Source of the DNA: Streptomyces sp. ITFR-16
GTDB lineage: Bacteria; Actinomycetota; Actinomycetes; Streptomycetales; Streptomycetaceae
Assembly (NCBI RefSeq): GCF_031844705.1
Contig: NZ_CP134610.1
Location: 1-64,000, forward strand
Direction: 5' to 3'
Length of the DNA: 64,000 nucleotides
Part shown: positions 1 through 9,424 of the stretch, in pieces
How the letters are laid out: every line of letters starts with the position of its first letter
Position numbering within the stretch: position 1 is the first letter of the stretch
The notes under the pieces: generated by a model
What the model was told of the DNA's origin: nothing
Databases searched by the model: none
The model's input: the letters and a program-made list of their open reading frames with translations, nothing else
Translations under genes and position numbers: made by a program

Positions 1-17
1 GCGCGATGGGACAGAGA

Positions 18-117
18 CACGCTCCGCTTCGCGGAGCGTGATGGGCCGGGGCTTCGCCCCGGCGGCTTCGGCTTCGCCTTCGCGGGGGGCCTCGCGCTTC
101 GCTCCAGGCCCCTGGAG
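18..117. repeat. Telomere-like tract of consecutive hairpins
   Basis: Perfect inverted repeats follow each other closely: 18-27/31-40 (10-bp stem, TTC loop), 46-52/56-62 (7-bp stem, TTC loop) and 102-108/111-117 (7-bp stem, 2-nt loop). Between them lie further GGCTTCGCC-type repeats (62-100). Runs of GC-rich palindromes with 3-nt loops are typical of Streptomyces telomere and subtelomere DNA. I infer a position near a linear replicon end, but I do not see the canonical terminal sequence itself, so this could also be an internal hairpin-rich spacer. Confidence 0.5.
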
Positions 118-834
118 TGTGGGCGGCCCGCCGCTGCGCTCTGGGCCTTGACCGGCCACTACGCCGCCGGTGCGTCCTTCCGGCTGCGCCTCCAGGACGT
201 GCCCGCTGCGCGGGCGGCTGGCTAGGTGGAGGGGTGGCCGGCCCCGGGGGTGTGGTGACGGAGTGTGCTTCTTTTCGGGGGTGGGGATGGGGTCTGGGGC
301 CAGTCTGCATCACTTCTGATGCACATGTAGCTTTGGCAGAACCAGCCCATAGCCCCTGCGTGCCCGCCTCCCGGCCTCCCGTGGCGCTCTTGGCGTTGGT
401 TTCTGCCCAGACGGGAGCCGAGGGCGGGAGGCGGGCGTACAGCCGCCTTCCTGGCGGTTCCAGGGTCCGGGGTGCATCAGCAGGCGAGCTGTGTAGCATC
501 CCGGATTCGGCGCCACCCCCACCCCGGCGGGGCGAACACCACCACCTGTGGTCTGAACGCATCCCGCCCACTGCGGACAACAACACCCTGTACCTCGCCG
601 TCGCCATACCCGGAAGCATCGCGATGAGTTACCTCGCAGCAGGCGTGATCACCTACAAACGCTTCCTACGACGCCAGGCAGCCCTCGCCGCCACAGGCGA
701 CGCGCAAGCCCACGAACACCTCGACCGGTGCCGGGTGTCGCTCTTTTGCTGAAGGCCGGTGTCGTTTCCCGCTGAAGGTCTGGTGTCGTGTGTGTGGGGT
801 GGGTGGTTAGCGGTGTTCGGGGCAGTGTCTGGTT
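118..834. other. Gene-poor stretch with a possible gene-tail fragment
   Basis: No intact gene is convincing here. On the plus strand about 565-752 encodes a plausible peptide with one hydrophobic segment (LAVAIPGSIAMSYLAAGV) followed by a basic, then charged tail. It could be the end of a small membrane protein, but the codons before it do not look coding. Base composition and skew are irregular compared with the genes downstream. Confidence 0.3.
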
Positions 835-1824
835 CCGTACCATCACTTCGCCGCCCCCCGGGACCCGGTGATGATCGCCAAATGGATCAAGTTCCAGGTC
901 CTGGACACCGAACGGCAGGACTGGACCCGCGGGTACGACGCCGCCCGCCGCTACCGCGACCGGGAAGACGACCTGGACGTCCCCTACGAACACCAGGAAG
1001 GCGCGTATCCACTGGGCAGGTGGCTGTCCGACCAGAGGCGCGCCTACCGGGCCGGAACCATGAACAGCACCCGCGCAGCCGAGCTCGAGGAACTCGGCAT
1101 GATCTGGGACACCGCTGATGCCCAGTTCGAGGAGAACCTCGCCGCGGCCCGCGCCTACTACCGGGAGGCCGGGGCACTGGCCGCCCCACGGCACGCGGTC
1201 GCCCTCGACAAGCCCGTGGGCCAATGGCTGACCAACCTCCGGCGGCCCGGCGGACTCGGCAAAGACCCCGAGCGCGCGCAGCGGCGTGCCGAGCAGCTCA
1301 CGGCGATCGACCCCGACTGGAACCCCGGACAGCTGGGCTGGACCGTCGACTGGCAACGCCATTACGTCGGCCTGGCCGCCCTCCTGAACGTCGGCGGCGC
1401 GCTCAAGGACGTCCAGCCCGGCGTCACCTACCGGGGCGACGACATCGGGCGCTGGGTCGCCCGGCAAGCCCGGGACTGGGCACGGCTGAATCCGGAGCAG
1501 CAGCGGCGCCTGGGCGAACTCGGTGTGCGAGCAGCGACTGTACGGGTGCGGAAGGCCCCGGTGCCGGCCGGTACGAAGACCGGAGCAGCGAAAGGCTCCG
1601 ACGCGTTCACACGAGGCGTGGCAGCCCTGCGCCAGTACATCCAACGCGAAGGGAAGACCGTCGTGCCCAGGGAGCACACAAAGGTTCTGGTAGAGGCAGG
1701 CAGCGGCACAGAGACCGCCGTTCGGCTGGGCGTTTGGGTCAGCAACCAGAAATCCCGACGTGACCGCCTCGACACCACCCAGCTCGCCGCCCTCGCCAAC
1801 CTCGGATTGGAATGGGCGGCGTAA
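835..1824 (+). pseudogene. Helicase-associated (HA) domain protein, N-terminally truncated
   Basis: The reading frame is open from about 835 (YHHFAAPRDPVMIAKW) to the stop at 1824. Repeated segments of the type W...Y..A..Y......L.VP.......G..LG.W...QR carry the hallmark spacing of Helicase_assoc (HA) repeats; at least four copies are visible. In Streptomyces such repeats form the C-terminal part of large DEAD/DEAH helicases that are common near chromosome ends and on linear plasmids. The helicase motor domains (Walker A, DEAD box) are missing upstream, where 118-834 does not code, so I read it as a truncated remnant. An ATG at 868 could still start a short protein of 318 aa. The role of these helicases is not settled; a function in telomere or plasmid maintenance is inference. 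Confidence 0.65.
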
Positions 1825-1878
1825 GCGGCCAGCTCCCACGACAGTGATATGTGAGATCCCGAACCTCTAGAACAACCG

Positions 1879-2187
1879 TCAGGGTGCTGCGGTGCGCTGG
1901 AAGGAAGTGACATTCAGCTTCACGCCGTCGGTGCTCTGGAGGACGGTGGGCATCTCGCCCTTGGAAGTCTGGCCGGGCTGGACGTCGGTCACGAACTGAG
2001 TGCTGTGCGCGACACGGGTACCGCTGGCGTCCACGGCCTCCCAGTCCCAGGAGTAATTGGACTTCTCACTGCTGTTGTTCTTGATCGTCCGCTCGATCCA
2101 GATGTTGTTGATCCCGGCTTCCGAGCGGTCATCGATTCGGAAACTGGTCAGGTCCTTGCGTTCATTGAGCGTTTTCAGCGTGGCCAC
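1879..2187 (-). pseudogene. Hypothetical protein, probable C-terminal fragment
   Basis: About 102 residues. The sequence (RTIKNNSSEKSNYSWDWEAVDASG) resembles extracellular beta-sandwich domains of lipoproteins of the DUF4352/FxLYD kind: a conserved interaction sentence on tone, free ends and default values. No signal peptide is present, and the frame stays open into the adjacent transposon end at about 2190. The best explanation is that an IS insertion removed the N-terminal secretion signal. The GTG at 2187 has no good ribosome binding site. Family placement is tentative. Confidence 0.4.
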
Positions 2188-2230
2188 TGATCGGGTGACG
2201 GAGCGGTGTGAAGGTCGGGGTGCGCAACGG

Positions 2231-2294
2231 ACAGGGCTCCCGCGCCGTTGAGGGAGGTGTTCGACGTCTCAACTCAGCAGCACAGGAGCCCTGT
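2231..2294. repeat. 10-bp perfect inverted repeat at the transposon end
   Basis: ACAGGGCTCC at 2231-2240 is repeated as GGAGCCCTGT at 2285-2294, directly in front of the IS5-type reading frame. It marks the left part of the decayed element and could form a stem-loop over the transposase start. Confidence 0.55.
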
Positions 2295-2727
2295 TGGTTC
2301 CGTATCCTGCCGCACTCGACCTGCCTCACGCCCTGGTCGAGTGGGTCGCGATGCTCATCGTCATCCGTGAGGGTGACCGCCGGTGCAAACTCGCCGCACC
2401 GTCGTGCGCTGGTCGCACTCGTGTACCTGCGCCGCCACGACACTCTCGCCCGCATCGCCGCCGGCTTTGGGATATCCGTCGGCACCGCCCATGCCTACGT
2501 CACCTCCGTCACCGGCCTGCTCGCCGACCAGGCACCGGGCCTGCTCAAGACGCTGCGCTCGCACGACCCGGAATTCGTCCTCCTGGACGGCACGCTCGCC
2601 GAGTGCGACCGCGTCGGCGACGGCAAGGCCGACTACTCGGCGAAGCACAAGCGGCACGGGGTGAACGTGCAGGTCGTCACCGACCCAGCCGGAGAGATCC
2701 TGTGGATCTCGCCCGCGCTGCCGGGCC
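2294..2727 (+). pseudogene. IS5-family transposase, N-terminal half, frameshifted
   Basis: The start (VPYPAALDLPHALVEW) lies in one frame and continues after about 2390 in another (RRALVALVYLRRHDTLARIAAGFGIS). This indicates a frameshift. The second segment is a typical HTH_Tnp_4 helix-turn-helix, followed by the first part of a DDE_Tnp_4 domain with the LLDGTLAECDRV and SAKHKRHGVNVQVVTD motifs, which contains the first catalytic Asp region. Similarity breaks off at 2727, where an unrelated transposase begins, so the catalytic domain is incomplete and the element cannot move by itself. Confidence 0.75.
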
Positions 2728-3525
2728 GGCAACGCCGGCTCCAACACCGCGAGCGATCACATCGAGACCACCCAACTCGCCTTGGCCCAACTCCCCAAAC
2801 ATCTGCGGCGGGGCCGGCAGACACTGATCCGCACCGACTCCGCCGGCGGCACCCACGCCTTCCTCGACTGGCTCACCCGCCGGGGCCGGTGGCTGTCGTA
2901 TTCCGTCGGCATGACCATCACCGACGTCATCCACCAAGCCGTCCTGAAGATCCCGAAGAAGGCATGGACACCGGCCTACGACGCCGACGGCACCGAGCGG
3001 CCCGGCGCCTGGGTCGCGGAGATCACCGACATGCCCGACCTGAGCACGTGGCCCAGGGGCATGCGGCTGATCGTCCGCAAGGAACGGCCCCACCCCGGCG
3101 CCCAGTTGCGCTTCACCGACCTCGACGGACTACGGCTGACCTGCTTCGCGACCAACACCAAGGGCGGCCAGCTCGCCGACCTGGAACTACGTCACCGCCG
3201 GCGGGCCCGCTGCGAGGACCGGATCCGAAACGCCCGCGACACCGGCCTGCGCAACCTGCCTCTGCACGACACCGCGCAGAACCAGATCTGGCTGGAGATC
3301 GTCTCCCTCGCACTCGGCCTCCTCGCCTGGATGCCCATGCTCGCCCTGACCAGCAAAACCCGCCGCTGGGAACCCAAGAAGCTCCGCCTGCGGCTGTTCT
3401 CCGCCGCCGCCCAACTGGTCACCACCGGCCGCCGCCGCTGGCTCCGCCTCACCGCCCAATGGCCCTGGACAGATGTGATCACCCGCGCGATCCAGCGACT
3501 CGCAGCCCTGCCGAACCCCGGCTGA
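2728..3525 (+). pseudogene. IS1380-family transposase, C-terminal half
   Basis: From GNAGSNTASDH at 2728 the frame runs to the stop at 3525 and resembles the second half of IS1380-type DDE transposases (group 1): LIRTDSAGGTHAFLDWL carries a catalytic Asp, and the long C-terminal part with NQIWLEIVSLALGLLAWMPML is typical. The N-terminal DDE half is missing. It is fused to the IS5-type fragment in front, but in a different reading frame. An internal ATG at 2782 could express about 247 aa, which would be inactive. Confidence 0.75.
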
Positions 3526-3760
3526 CCAGCAACTCCGACCGTCCCGACGAGCCACAGCAACATCCCGGGAGCCGTGGAACCCCGACGCCCACCCGACGCG
3601 ACAGCCGGGCCGCCAACCTGCCCCAGCCCTCGAAATTCCGCAGCTCGCAAGCAAGAGTCCCCGTCAGTGAACCGACGAGGACTCATGAACGATCGAGGCT
3701 AAGGGGGTGGTGGCCCGGTCGTCCTCGTTCGTGTGGTATCCGATGGCTGGGAGGGAGCCA

Positions 3761-3973
3761 CTACCTCTTGAAGAGGTGGGTTCCACGGATCAGCCACACG
3801 CCTGCGCCCCCGAGGGCCACAGCAATTGCGAATGTGCCGAACGAGCCGTCCGACCGTGAGGTGCCGAACCCGATCACAAGCATCAGAAAGGCACCGAACA
3901 AAAGGCCACCGCCAAGGAGTCGTTCCCACACACGCGGCGTCACGGCACTGTTCCCTTCGTCGTGAGCGATCAT
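3761..3973 (-). CDS. Small two-helix membrane protein, unknown function
   Basis: A 70-residue protein starts with ATG at 3973. After a short polar N-terminus with an Arg-rich patch it has two hydrophobic segments, about residues 20-37 (LLGGGLLFGAFLMLVIGF) and 46-62, then a short basic end. It is probably an integral membrane protein with both ends on the same side. It is isolated between an IS1380 remnant and an IS3 element. Similar short genes are common and unstudied in Streptomyces; no function can be given. Confidence 0.5.
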   Translation of the reverse strand: MIAHDEGNSAVTPRVWERLLGGGLLFGAFLMLVIGFGTSRSDGSFGTFAIAVALGGAGVWLIRGTHLFKR

Positions 3974-4100
3974 TCAGTCAGCTTCTTGAGTATGGCCGGC
4001 AGGCTCCCGGCACACGACGTGGCTGCCTGGGCATGGGCGCGTATCGCAGCATAGATGCCCAGACCGAGCCCGGGCCTTGACCCCGAATTCTGGACACGGG

Positions 4101-5003
4101 TTATGCGGCTTGTGCCAGCGTAGTTGGTGTGTGGCGGAGGGCGTTTTCGAAGGTGATCGGTGGTCGTTGTCCGAGGCGGGAGTGTCGGCGTCGGGTGTTG
4201 TAGCGGTGGAGCCATCGGAAGGCGTCGAGTCGGGCCTCGCGCTCGGTCGGCCAGCTCTTTCGTCCTTGCAGGGTCTCGCGTTTGAAGGTCGCGTTGAAGG
4301 ACTCGGCGAGTGCGTTGTCCGCGCTGGACCCGACCGCGCTCATACTTCGCCGCACCCCTGCTGACCTGCAGGCTTCGGCGAAACTCCTGCTCGTGTACTG
4401 GGCTCCGTGGTCGGTGTGCATGATCGATCCGGCAAGGCTGCCGCGGGTGCGGATCGCCGCGGCCAGGGCGTCGGTGACGAGATCCGCGCGCATGTGGTCG
4501 GCGATCGCCCAGCCGACGAGACGGCGCGATGCGAGGTCGATGACGGTCGCCAGGTAGCAGAACTTCCCGCCGGCGACGGGCAGGTAGGTGATGTCACCGA
4601 CGTACTTCGTGTTCGGCTTGTCCGCGGTGAAGTCGCGGCCGATCAGGTCCGGGGCCTTGGCCGCGGCCGGGTCAGAGACGGTGGTGCGGTGCCGGCGCCG
4701 CAACCGGATCCCTTGGATCCCGGACGCCCGCATGATCCTGGCGACGCGCTTGTGGCTGACCGCGACACCGTTCTCCTCGCGGAGCTCGGCGGTGATCCTC
4801 GGGGCTCCGTAGGTGCCGTCCGATTCCTGGTGCACCGCCCGTATCCGGGCTGCCAGGCGGGCGTCGGCCACCTGCCGGGCGGCCCGGTCAGCGGCTGTCC
4901 GTTGCCAGTAGTAGAAGCTCGAGCGGCTGACGCCGAGGATCCTGCAGAGCCGCTTCACGCCGTGACGGCGCTGGAGGTCGGCGACACACTGGAAGCGGTT
5001 CAC
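4101..5003 (-). CDS. IS3-family transposase OrfB (rve integrase core)
   Basis: The 300-residue product has an N-terminal HTH_21-type segment (SRSSFYYWQR) and then an rve integrase core. The DDE residues are recognisable: Asp in YVGDITYLP, Asp in MHTDHGAQYTS, and Glu in DNALAESFNATFKRE. The C-terminal YNTRRRHSRLGQRPP motif is typical of IS3 family OrfB. It starts with GTG overlapping the OrfA stop by four bases (GTGA). In this family OrfA and OrfAB are usually made by frameshifting; here the arrangement would permit translational coupling. All catalytic residues are in place, so it is likely active. Confidence 0.9.
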   Translation of the reverse strand: MNRFQCVADLQRRHGVKRLCRILGVSRSSFYYWQRTAADRAARQVADARLAARIRAVHQESDGTYGAPRITAELREENGVAVSHKRVARIMRASGIQGIRLRRRHRTTVSDPAAAKAPDLIGRDFTADKPNTKYVGDITYLPVAGGKFCYLATVIDLASRRLVGWAIADHMRADLVTDALAAAIRTRGSLAGSIMHTDHGAQYTSRSFAEACRSAGVRRSMSAVGSSADNALAESFNATFKRETLQGRKSWPTEREARLDAFRWLHRYNTRRRHSRLGQRPPITFENALRHTPTTLAQAA

Positions 5004-5299
5004 CAGCGCGTCTCCCCGGCGAAATACTTCGCCGCCTTCCGCAGGATCTCCCGTTCCTCCTCCAACTCGCGGACCTTCTTTCGCAAGGCGGCGTTCTCCG
5101 CCTCCAGCGGTACCGGCGGCTGGGCCGGTTCTTGCGTCCGTCGTCCTCGGGGACGGCTCACCCCGGCTGCCCTCACCCAGTTCCGCAGGGTCTCCGGGTT
5201 GATCCCCAGATCGGCCGCGACCGACCTGATCGTCGCTTCCGGCCGCGACTCGTACAGCGCGACCGCGTCCGCCTTGAACTCCAGCGGGTAGTTCTTCAT
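5000..5299 (-). CDS. IS3-family transposase OrfA (HTH protein)
   Basis: About 99 residues starting MKNYPLEFKADAVALY. The HTH_Tnp_1 domain (IRSVAADLGINPETLRNWVR) binds the terminal repeats, and the C-terminal leucine zipper (ENAALRKKVRELEEEREILRK) mediates oligomerisation. The end KAAKYFAGETRW overlaps OrfB. A GTG six bases upstream (5305) is an alternative start. Confidence 0.9.
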   Translation of the reverse strand: MKNYPLEFKADAVALYESRPEATIRSVAADLGINPETLRNWVRAAGVSRPRGRRTQEPAQPPVPLEAENAALRKKVRELEEEREILRKAAKYFAGETRW

Positions 5300-5355
5300 G
5301 ACCACGAGATGTCCGTTCTCAGATCCTCAGGATCCAGTGTCTCGTGTGTCCAGGA

Positions 5356-6603
5356 TCAGGGGTCAAGGCCCATCCTGCCGCCGCTCGCGAAGGCCGACGG
5401 CACGGACACCTGGACCGGACGCAGCCGGTAGCCGCCGCGGGCCACGTAGTCGGTGACCAGGTCGAAGGTGTCGTGGAACCAGCTGTCGGTCTCGTTCACC
5501 CGGAAGTCCATCGTGTTCGTCTGGGCCTTCTCGGAATCGAAGTACTCTCCGCGACGCACGTCAGCGACTGTCTCGTAGCCACGAGGGTCCTGGGTGATGT
5601 CGTGCTGTGAGGTGACCCAGCCGCCTTCGAGGATGACCGGGCGCCGGTGCTTCCAGGCGGCGGCCATCTCCCGCTCCCACGCGCCGTAGTAGGCGCTCAT
5701 GCCGAATGCGTCGTGCCGCAGCACGCAGCCCTTGCGGTAGGCGCCGTTCAGGAGGGTGGTGCTGACGGGGTCGGGGGCGCCCCATCCCTTGGTGGAGCCG
5801 ATGAGGCGGTGGTAGTTGACGGCCACAGGCACGTGCTGGAAGTACTTGAGGTACAGGTCGATGTTCCAGTTGAAGACCGCTGAGCGGTTGCTTTCGTCGA
5901 GATAGAGCAGGGAATGCCCCTCGCCCCACTTGCCCAGCCCGTAGCCGTCGATGAAATCGACCTCTCCGGGCCGGTCGAAGCGGAGCGACAGCGCCTTCAC
6001 GAACCTCGCGTAGTGCTTCTGGAAGATCTCGTCGTCGGGATAGGGCGACCAGACGGTGGCACTGCCCGTGGTCGTCTCGTAGCCGCGGGCCCCGGCCTCG
6101 CGCACGTAGTTCGGGGTGAAGCTCTCGTGCTTGTCACGGCTGTCGACGACGACGCGCAGGGCGAGGCGCATGCCGCGCCGCCTGGCCTCCTTGATCATGC
6201 CGCGCAGTGTGTCGTCGGTGTCCCAGCCGTAGACGCCCTCGCTGGGGTTGAGCAGAGCCCAGCTCAGCCGGAGGTAGAGGGTCTGCGCGTAGTCCGACAC
6301 CTTGACCGTGGTAACTCTGCCGGGCACGGACATGGTGTCGTAATGGCTCCAGAAATCGGCCGGCGGACGGGCACTGCCGTAGAGCACCCATCCCGTCAAC
6401 GGGTTCCGCAGCACTCGGGTGGTGTCGGCCTCGAACTTCCGCACCGTCGCCGCCCGCGCTTCGTCGACGGCCCCGGCGGAGACCGCCGAGGACCCTGCGG
6501 TCGCTGCGGCCGGGCGGGTTCCGCCCGCCAACCCGACGACGGTGGCGCCGCCGATGGTGAGAGCCGATCGTCGAGTGACCGAACCGCCTCGCTCGATGTC
6601 CAT
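5356..6603 (-). pseudogene. Tat-exported glycoside-hydrolase-like protein, truncated by the IS3 element
   Basis: The reading frame starts at 6603 with a Tat-type signal (RRSALTIGGATVVGLAGG, then an Ala-rich stretch), so the product would be exported folded. The mature part resembles the DUF4874/DUF4832 group of TIM-barrel proteins related to beta-galactosidases: NPLTGWVLYG near residue 65, LYLRLSWALLNPSEGVYGWD, IDGYGLGKWGEGHS and VNYHR. The last codons (GRMGLDP, stop) come from the IS3 end, so the C-terminal domain is lost. Before the insertion it probably acted on a polysaccharide, but no substrate can be named. Upstream, near 6640-6660, GGAAGCGC on the minus strand resembles half of a LacI-type operator. 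Confidence 0.65.
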
Positions 6604-7152
6604 ACCTGTTGCTCCTGTTCAGCTCAGGGTGCACCCCAGATATGTATGCGCTTCCATCCTTTCCCCATCCGGGTGTACGACAGGCCTGCGCGAGGCGGTG
6701 AGACGACATCGTGACCGTGAACCGACGCGGTTCGCGAAGCTCGGGGTGGTTGTGCCGTCCCGTGACGGGTCTACTCCCGCGCCCCGGTTCCGGAAGAGAC
6801 AGTGCCGCGGGAAGTACGTGCAGGGGGAAGGGAAATGCGGTGGACGACGCATGCTCCAGGGACAGTGCGGGAACGCATGCCGACGGTCCGGTCAACGGCC
6901 GCAGTATCGGCGCGGACACCGGCGTGCCCTCCGGCTCCGGCTCCGGCTCACTACCGTCGGCCAGCACCGCACCCGGGCGCCCCACATGCGACACCCCGAA
7001 CCCCTCCGTCTCCCGCATAGCCCCACCCCTGCCACTCCATTTCGGCAGCCGGCGCTCCGCGCGATGTCAGCAGCCATCGGCAACCGAGATACACCGCTCG
7101 AAACGACCCGTCGGGGAGTCCGACGGGCCGCCACGAGAGACCGAGGTCAATA
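6604..7152. other. Intergenic stretch without a recognisable gene
   Basis: About 550 bases between the disrupted hydrolase gene and the SnoaL-like gene. Frames are open in both directions because of high GC, but they lack the codon pattern and start signals of a gene. It presumably contains the promoter of the hydrolase gene (right side of 6604). I see no clear hairpin or repeat. Confidence 0.4.
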
Positions 7153-7593
7153 TCACCCATTTTTCCCGAGCGGGGGCATCAGGCCGACTTGCATCAGGAA
7201 TCCGGCGACATTCCAGTAGTCTCGGTTTTCTGTGATCTCGCCGTCGCGGCGGGAGCCAATCGTAAGACCGGGAACTGTAAATTTATTTCCGGTGGCAGGC
7301 AGCCCAAGTTCCGGGTTGGTTCGGTCGTTGGTTCCGGAGAGTGTCCATTCGAAGGCGTAGTCATCCCCTGACGTGACAGCTTTATGAACGGTGAACCGGT
7401 AGTCGCTGGACAGGTTCGCGTCCATTCTCACAAGGAGCTGCTGCACTGCCTCACGGCCCTTAAATTCTCCGCCGAATGCCGTGTCGACCACCCGCACGTC
7501 CTCCGCCATCAAATCGACCACCGCCACTGCGTCGTGCCGGTTGCATGCCTCGACGTACTGCAGTATCCAGTCAGGGATCAGGATCGATTCCAT
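7153..7593 (-). CDS. SnoaL-like / NTF2-fold protein
   Basis: A 146-residue product starting MESILIPDWILQYVEACNRHD; the ATG at 7593 is preceded by GAGAGG at a good distance. The pattern of an N-terminal helix followed by VVDLMAEDVRVVDTAFGGEFKGREAV and a C-terminal sheet (TENRDYWNVAGFLMQVGLM) fits the SnoaL-like/NTF2 fold. Such proteins are polyketide cyclases, isomerases or small-molecule binding proteins. The N-terminal Tyr/His and Asp positions needed in cyclases cannot be assigned with certainty. It is transcribed divergently from a LysR regulator, with a 295-base spacer that must hold both promoters. This arrangement suggests it is the target of that regulator. Confidence 0.75.
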   Translation of the reverse strand: MESILIPDWILQYVEACNRHDAVAVVDLMAEDVRVVDTAFGGEFKGREAVQQLLVRMDANLSSDYRFTVHKAVTSGDDYAFEWTLSGTNDRTNPELGLPATGNKFTVPGLTIGSRRDGEITENRDYWNVAGFLMQVGLMPPLGKNG

Positions 7594-7888
7594 CAGATGC
7601 ACCTCTCGTGCTTTCGCTCTTCTGTGACCTATCACTTCTCGTGCATGCGTCAAGCCATCGACATCAGGATGAAGGAATAGGAAGTGGTCGCAAAAAATTC
7701 TCGTGTATTGCTGTTCGTATTGTCGTCACGTCGCGCCTGAACCAGACCTCGCGGCGGGACGCCCGCGGCAGCCCTCCAAGGTTCGCCTGATGTTGCTCGT
7801 ACCGCCAATGCCTCTTTCTTGCGCAGTGATGCCCTTCAGGCATGAGGGTGTTGATCCACTCGGCGCGTCCGCGCGTAGGCTGCTCGCC

Positions 7889-8755
7889 ATGCCAGTCGAC
7901 CTTCGCAAGCTCAGCTACTTCGTAGCTGTCGCCCAGAGCCAGAGTTATGTGCGGGCGGCGGCGGAACTTCACATCACTCAGCCAGCACTCAGCCGTCAGA
8001 TTCAGGCACTCGAACGATCCCTCCGCGTAACACTGTTCACCCGCGACCGGCGTGGAACGGTGCTCACAGAAGCTGGTCGGCAACTACTGGAGGACGCTGT
8101 CCCCCTACTGGCTTCCGCTGTCGCCCTGGAACGCCGCGTCCGTGCCGCAGCTCGTACCGGCAACGAATTCACAGTCGGCTTCATGCCCGGTGTTCCGTCC
8201 ACAGCCTTGCTCAACGAATTCCGTGCCGCATACCCCGACCTCTCGATCCATGCGCGCTATGTTCCTATAATCGAACAGGAACCATACCTGCTGGACGGCA
8301 CCGTAGACATCAGCTTTGTTTGGCTTCCCCTCAAATCACCTGAGCTGCAGCATGTCATCTTGTTCGACGTGCCGCGAGTGGCCGCGATTTCAGTCGCCTC
8401 TCCGCTGGCCCGTCTCACTCGCGTGTCCTTGGAAGGGCTGTGTTCTCTGCCATCGGTCGATGGTCCCGATGAGATACCGGGATGGCGGGTAAATTCAGTA
8501 CCCCTCAGTCGACCCCTCGCAGCCGTCGAAGAGCGACTGGAGGCAGTGGCCGCAGGGGAAGGATTTTGCATCCTTCCTGCCAGCGTTGCGCGGTACCACC
8601 GCCGCGACGATGTTGCGACCGTTGAAATTCAAGACATGGAGCCAGCGGTGGTCGCTCTCGCGTACACCCGGCACCGCACAATGCCGGAAATTCAGCATTT
8701 TGCGACTATGGCGCGGCTTCACCTTGGCTCACGTCACAACAAGTTGTCCGAATGA
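7889..8755 (+). CDS. LysR-family transcriptional regulator
   Basis: 288 residues from ATG at 7889 (MPVDLRKLSYFVAVAQ). Residues 5-62 form the winged helix-turn-helix (AAAELHITQPALSRQIQALE), followed by the linker helix. Residues about 90-285 are a LysR substrate-binding domain (FTVGFMPGVPSTALLNEF, VDISFVWLP, GEGFCILPASVARY). It most resembles regulators acting on small aromatic or other metabolites, but the ligand is not predictable. It is divergent to the SnoaL-like gene at 7153-7593, the classical layout for LysR control of a neighbour and autoregulation. Codon use is less G/C-biased than in the clusters that follow. Confidence 0.9.
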   Translation: MPVDLRKLSYFVAVAQSQSYVRAAAELHITQPALSRQIQALERSLRVTLFTRDRRGTVLTEAGRQLLEDAVPLLASAVALERRVRAAARTGNEFTVGFMPGVPSTALLNEFRAAYPDLSIHARYVPIIEQEPYLLDGTVDISFVWLPLKSPELQHVILFDVPRVAAISVASPLARLTRVSLEGLCSLPSVDGPDEIPGWRVNSVPLSRPLAAVEERLEAVAAGEGFCILPASVARYHRRDDVATVEIQDMEPAVVALAYTRHRTMPEIQHFATMARLHLGSRHNKLSE

Positions 8756-8884
8756 TCTGAGCTTGATTCTGTCGGTGATCTTGGAGATTCCCGGTGCGGC
8801 AGCATGGTCACCAGGCATGCACGGACGGTTCCGTCGTCCGATGCAGCTGTTGAGGTGCCCGCTGTCCCTGCCCCCGTTCCGGTG

Positions 8885-9424
8885 AGCACGTTCCGTCTCT
8901 GACCGCGCAGATCGCGCAGGCGAGCAACCCGGATGGCACGACGGCGATGTGGGTGCGTGACCGGCTGACGGGCTGTGGTGCGACGAGGACTTCGCCGACT
9001 GGTACCCGCGGGACGGGCGTCCTGGGCTTTCGCCTGCCCAGCTGGCCACCGTCTATGTGCTGCAGTTCCTGCTCGGCTTCTCCGACCAGCAGGCCGCATA
9101 GGCGGTCCGCTGCCGCATCGACTTCAAGTACTCCAAGGCCATGGAGCTGGATGATCCCGGTTTCCATCACAGCGTGCTGGGCGACTTCCGCGACCGTCTC
9201 ACCGAGGACGGCCGTGCCGACCGCCTCCTCGACCTTCGCGCTGGTCCGCCTCAAGGAGGCCGGACTGGTGCGCGAGCGCACCACGCGGCGCACCGATTCC
9301 ACCCACGTCCTGGCTGCGGTGCGTGACCTGACCCGCCTGGAGCTGATCACCGAGGCGGTCCGGGCCGCACTGGAAGAAGTCGCGGGCACATCCCCGCACC
9401 TTCTCGACGGGCTCATCGACAAGG
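8885..9424 (+). pseudogene. IS1182-family transposase remnant (N-terminal DUF772 part)
   Basis: Across several frames the plus strand encodes pieces of an IS1182-type transposase: LTAQIAQASNPDGTTAMWVRD, LSPAQLATVYVLQFLLGFSDQQAA followed by a stop (TAG near 9100), RIDFKYSKAMELDDPGFHHS, VLGDFRDRLTEDGRADRLLD and RRTDSTHVLAAVRDLTRLEL. The succession of frames and the stop show that it is dead. It ends abruptly at LIDKDF (about 9424) where an IS3 fragment on the other strand begins. Confidence 0.7.

Larger units (their letters stand above)
4078..5365 (-). mobile_element. Intact IS3-family insertion sequence
   Basis: Imperfect terminal inverted repeats begin TGACCCC at 4078 and end GGGGTCA at 5365; the inner parts (TCTGGACAC near 4091 and GTGTCCAGGAT near 5347) also match. 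Both ends are flanked by GGGCCT / AGGCCC, which either extends the repeats or reflects a palindromic target. The element carries orfA and orfB on the minus strand and nothing else. The inserted copy cuts the gene at 5356-6603. Further OrfA remnants of the same family lie at 9421-9640 and 57124-57390. Confidence 0.85.
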
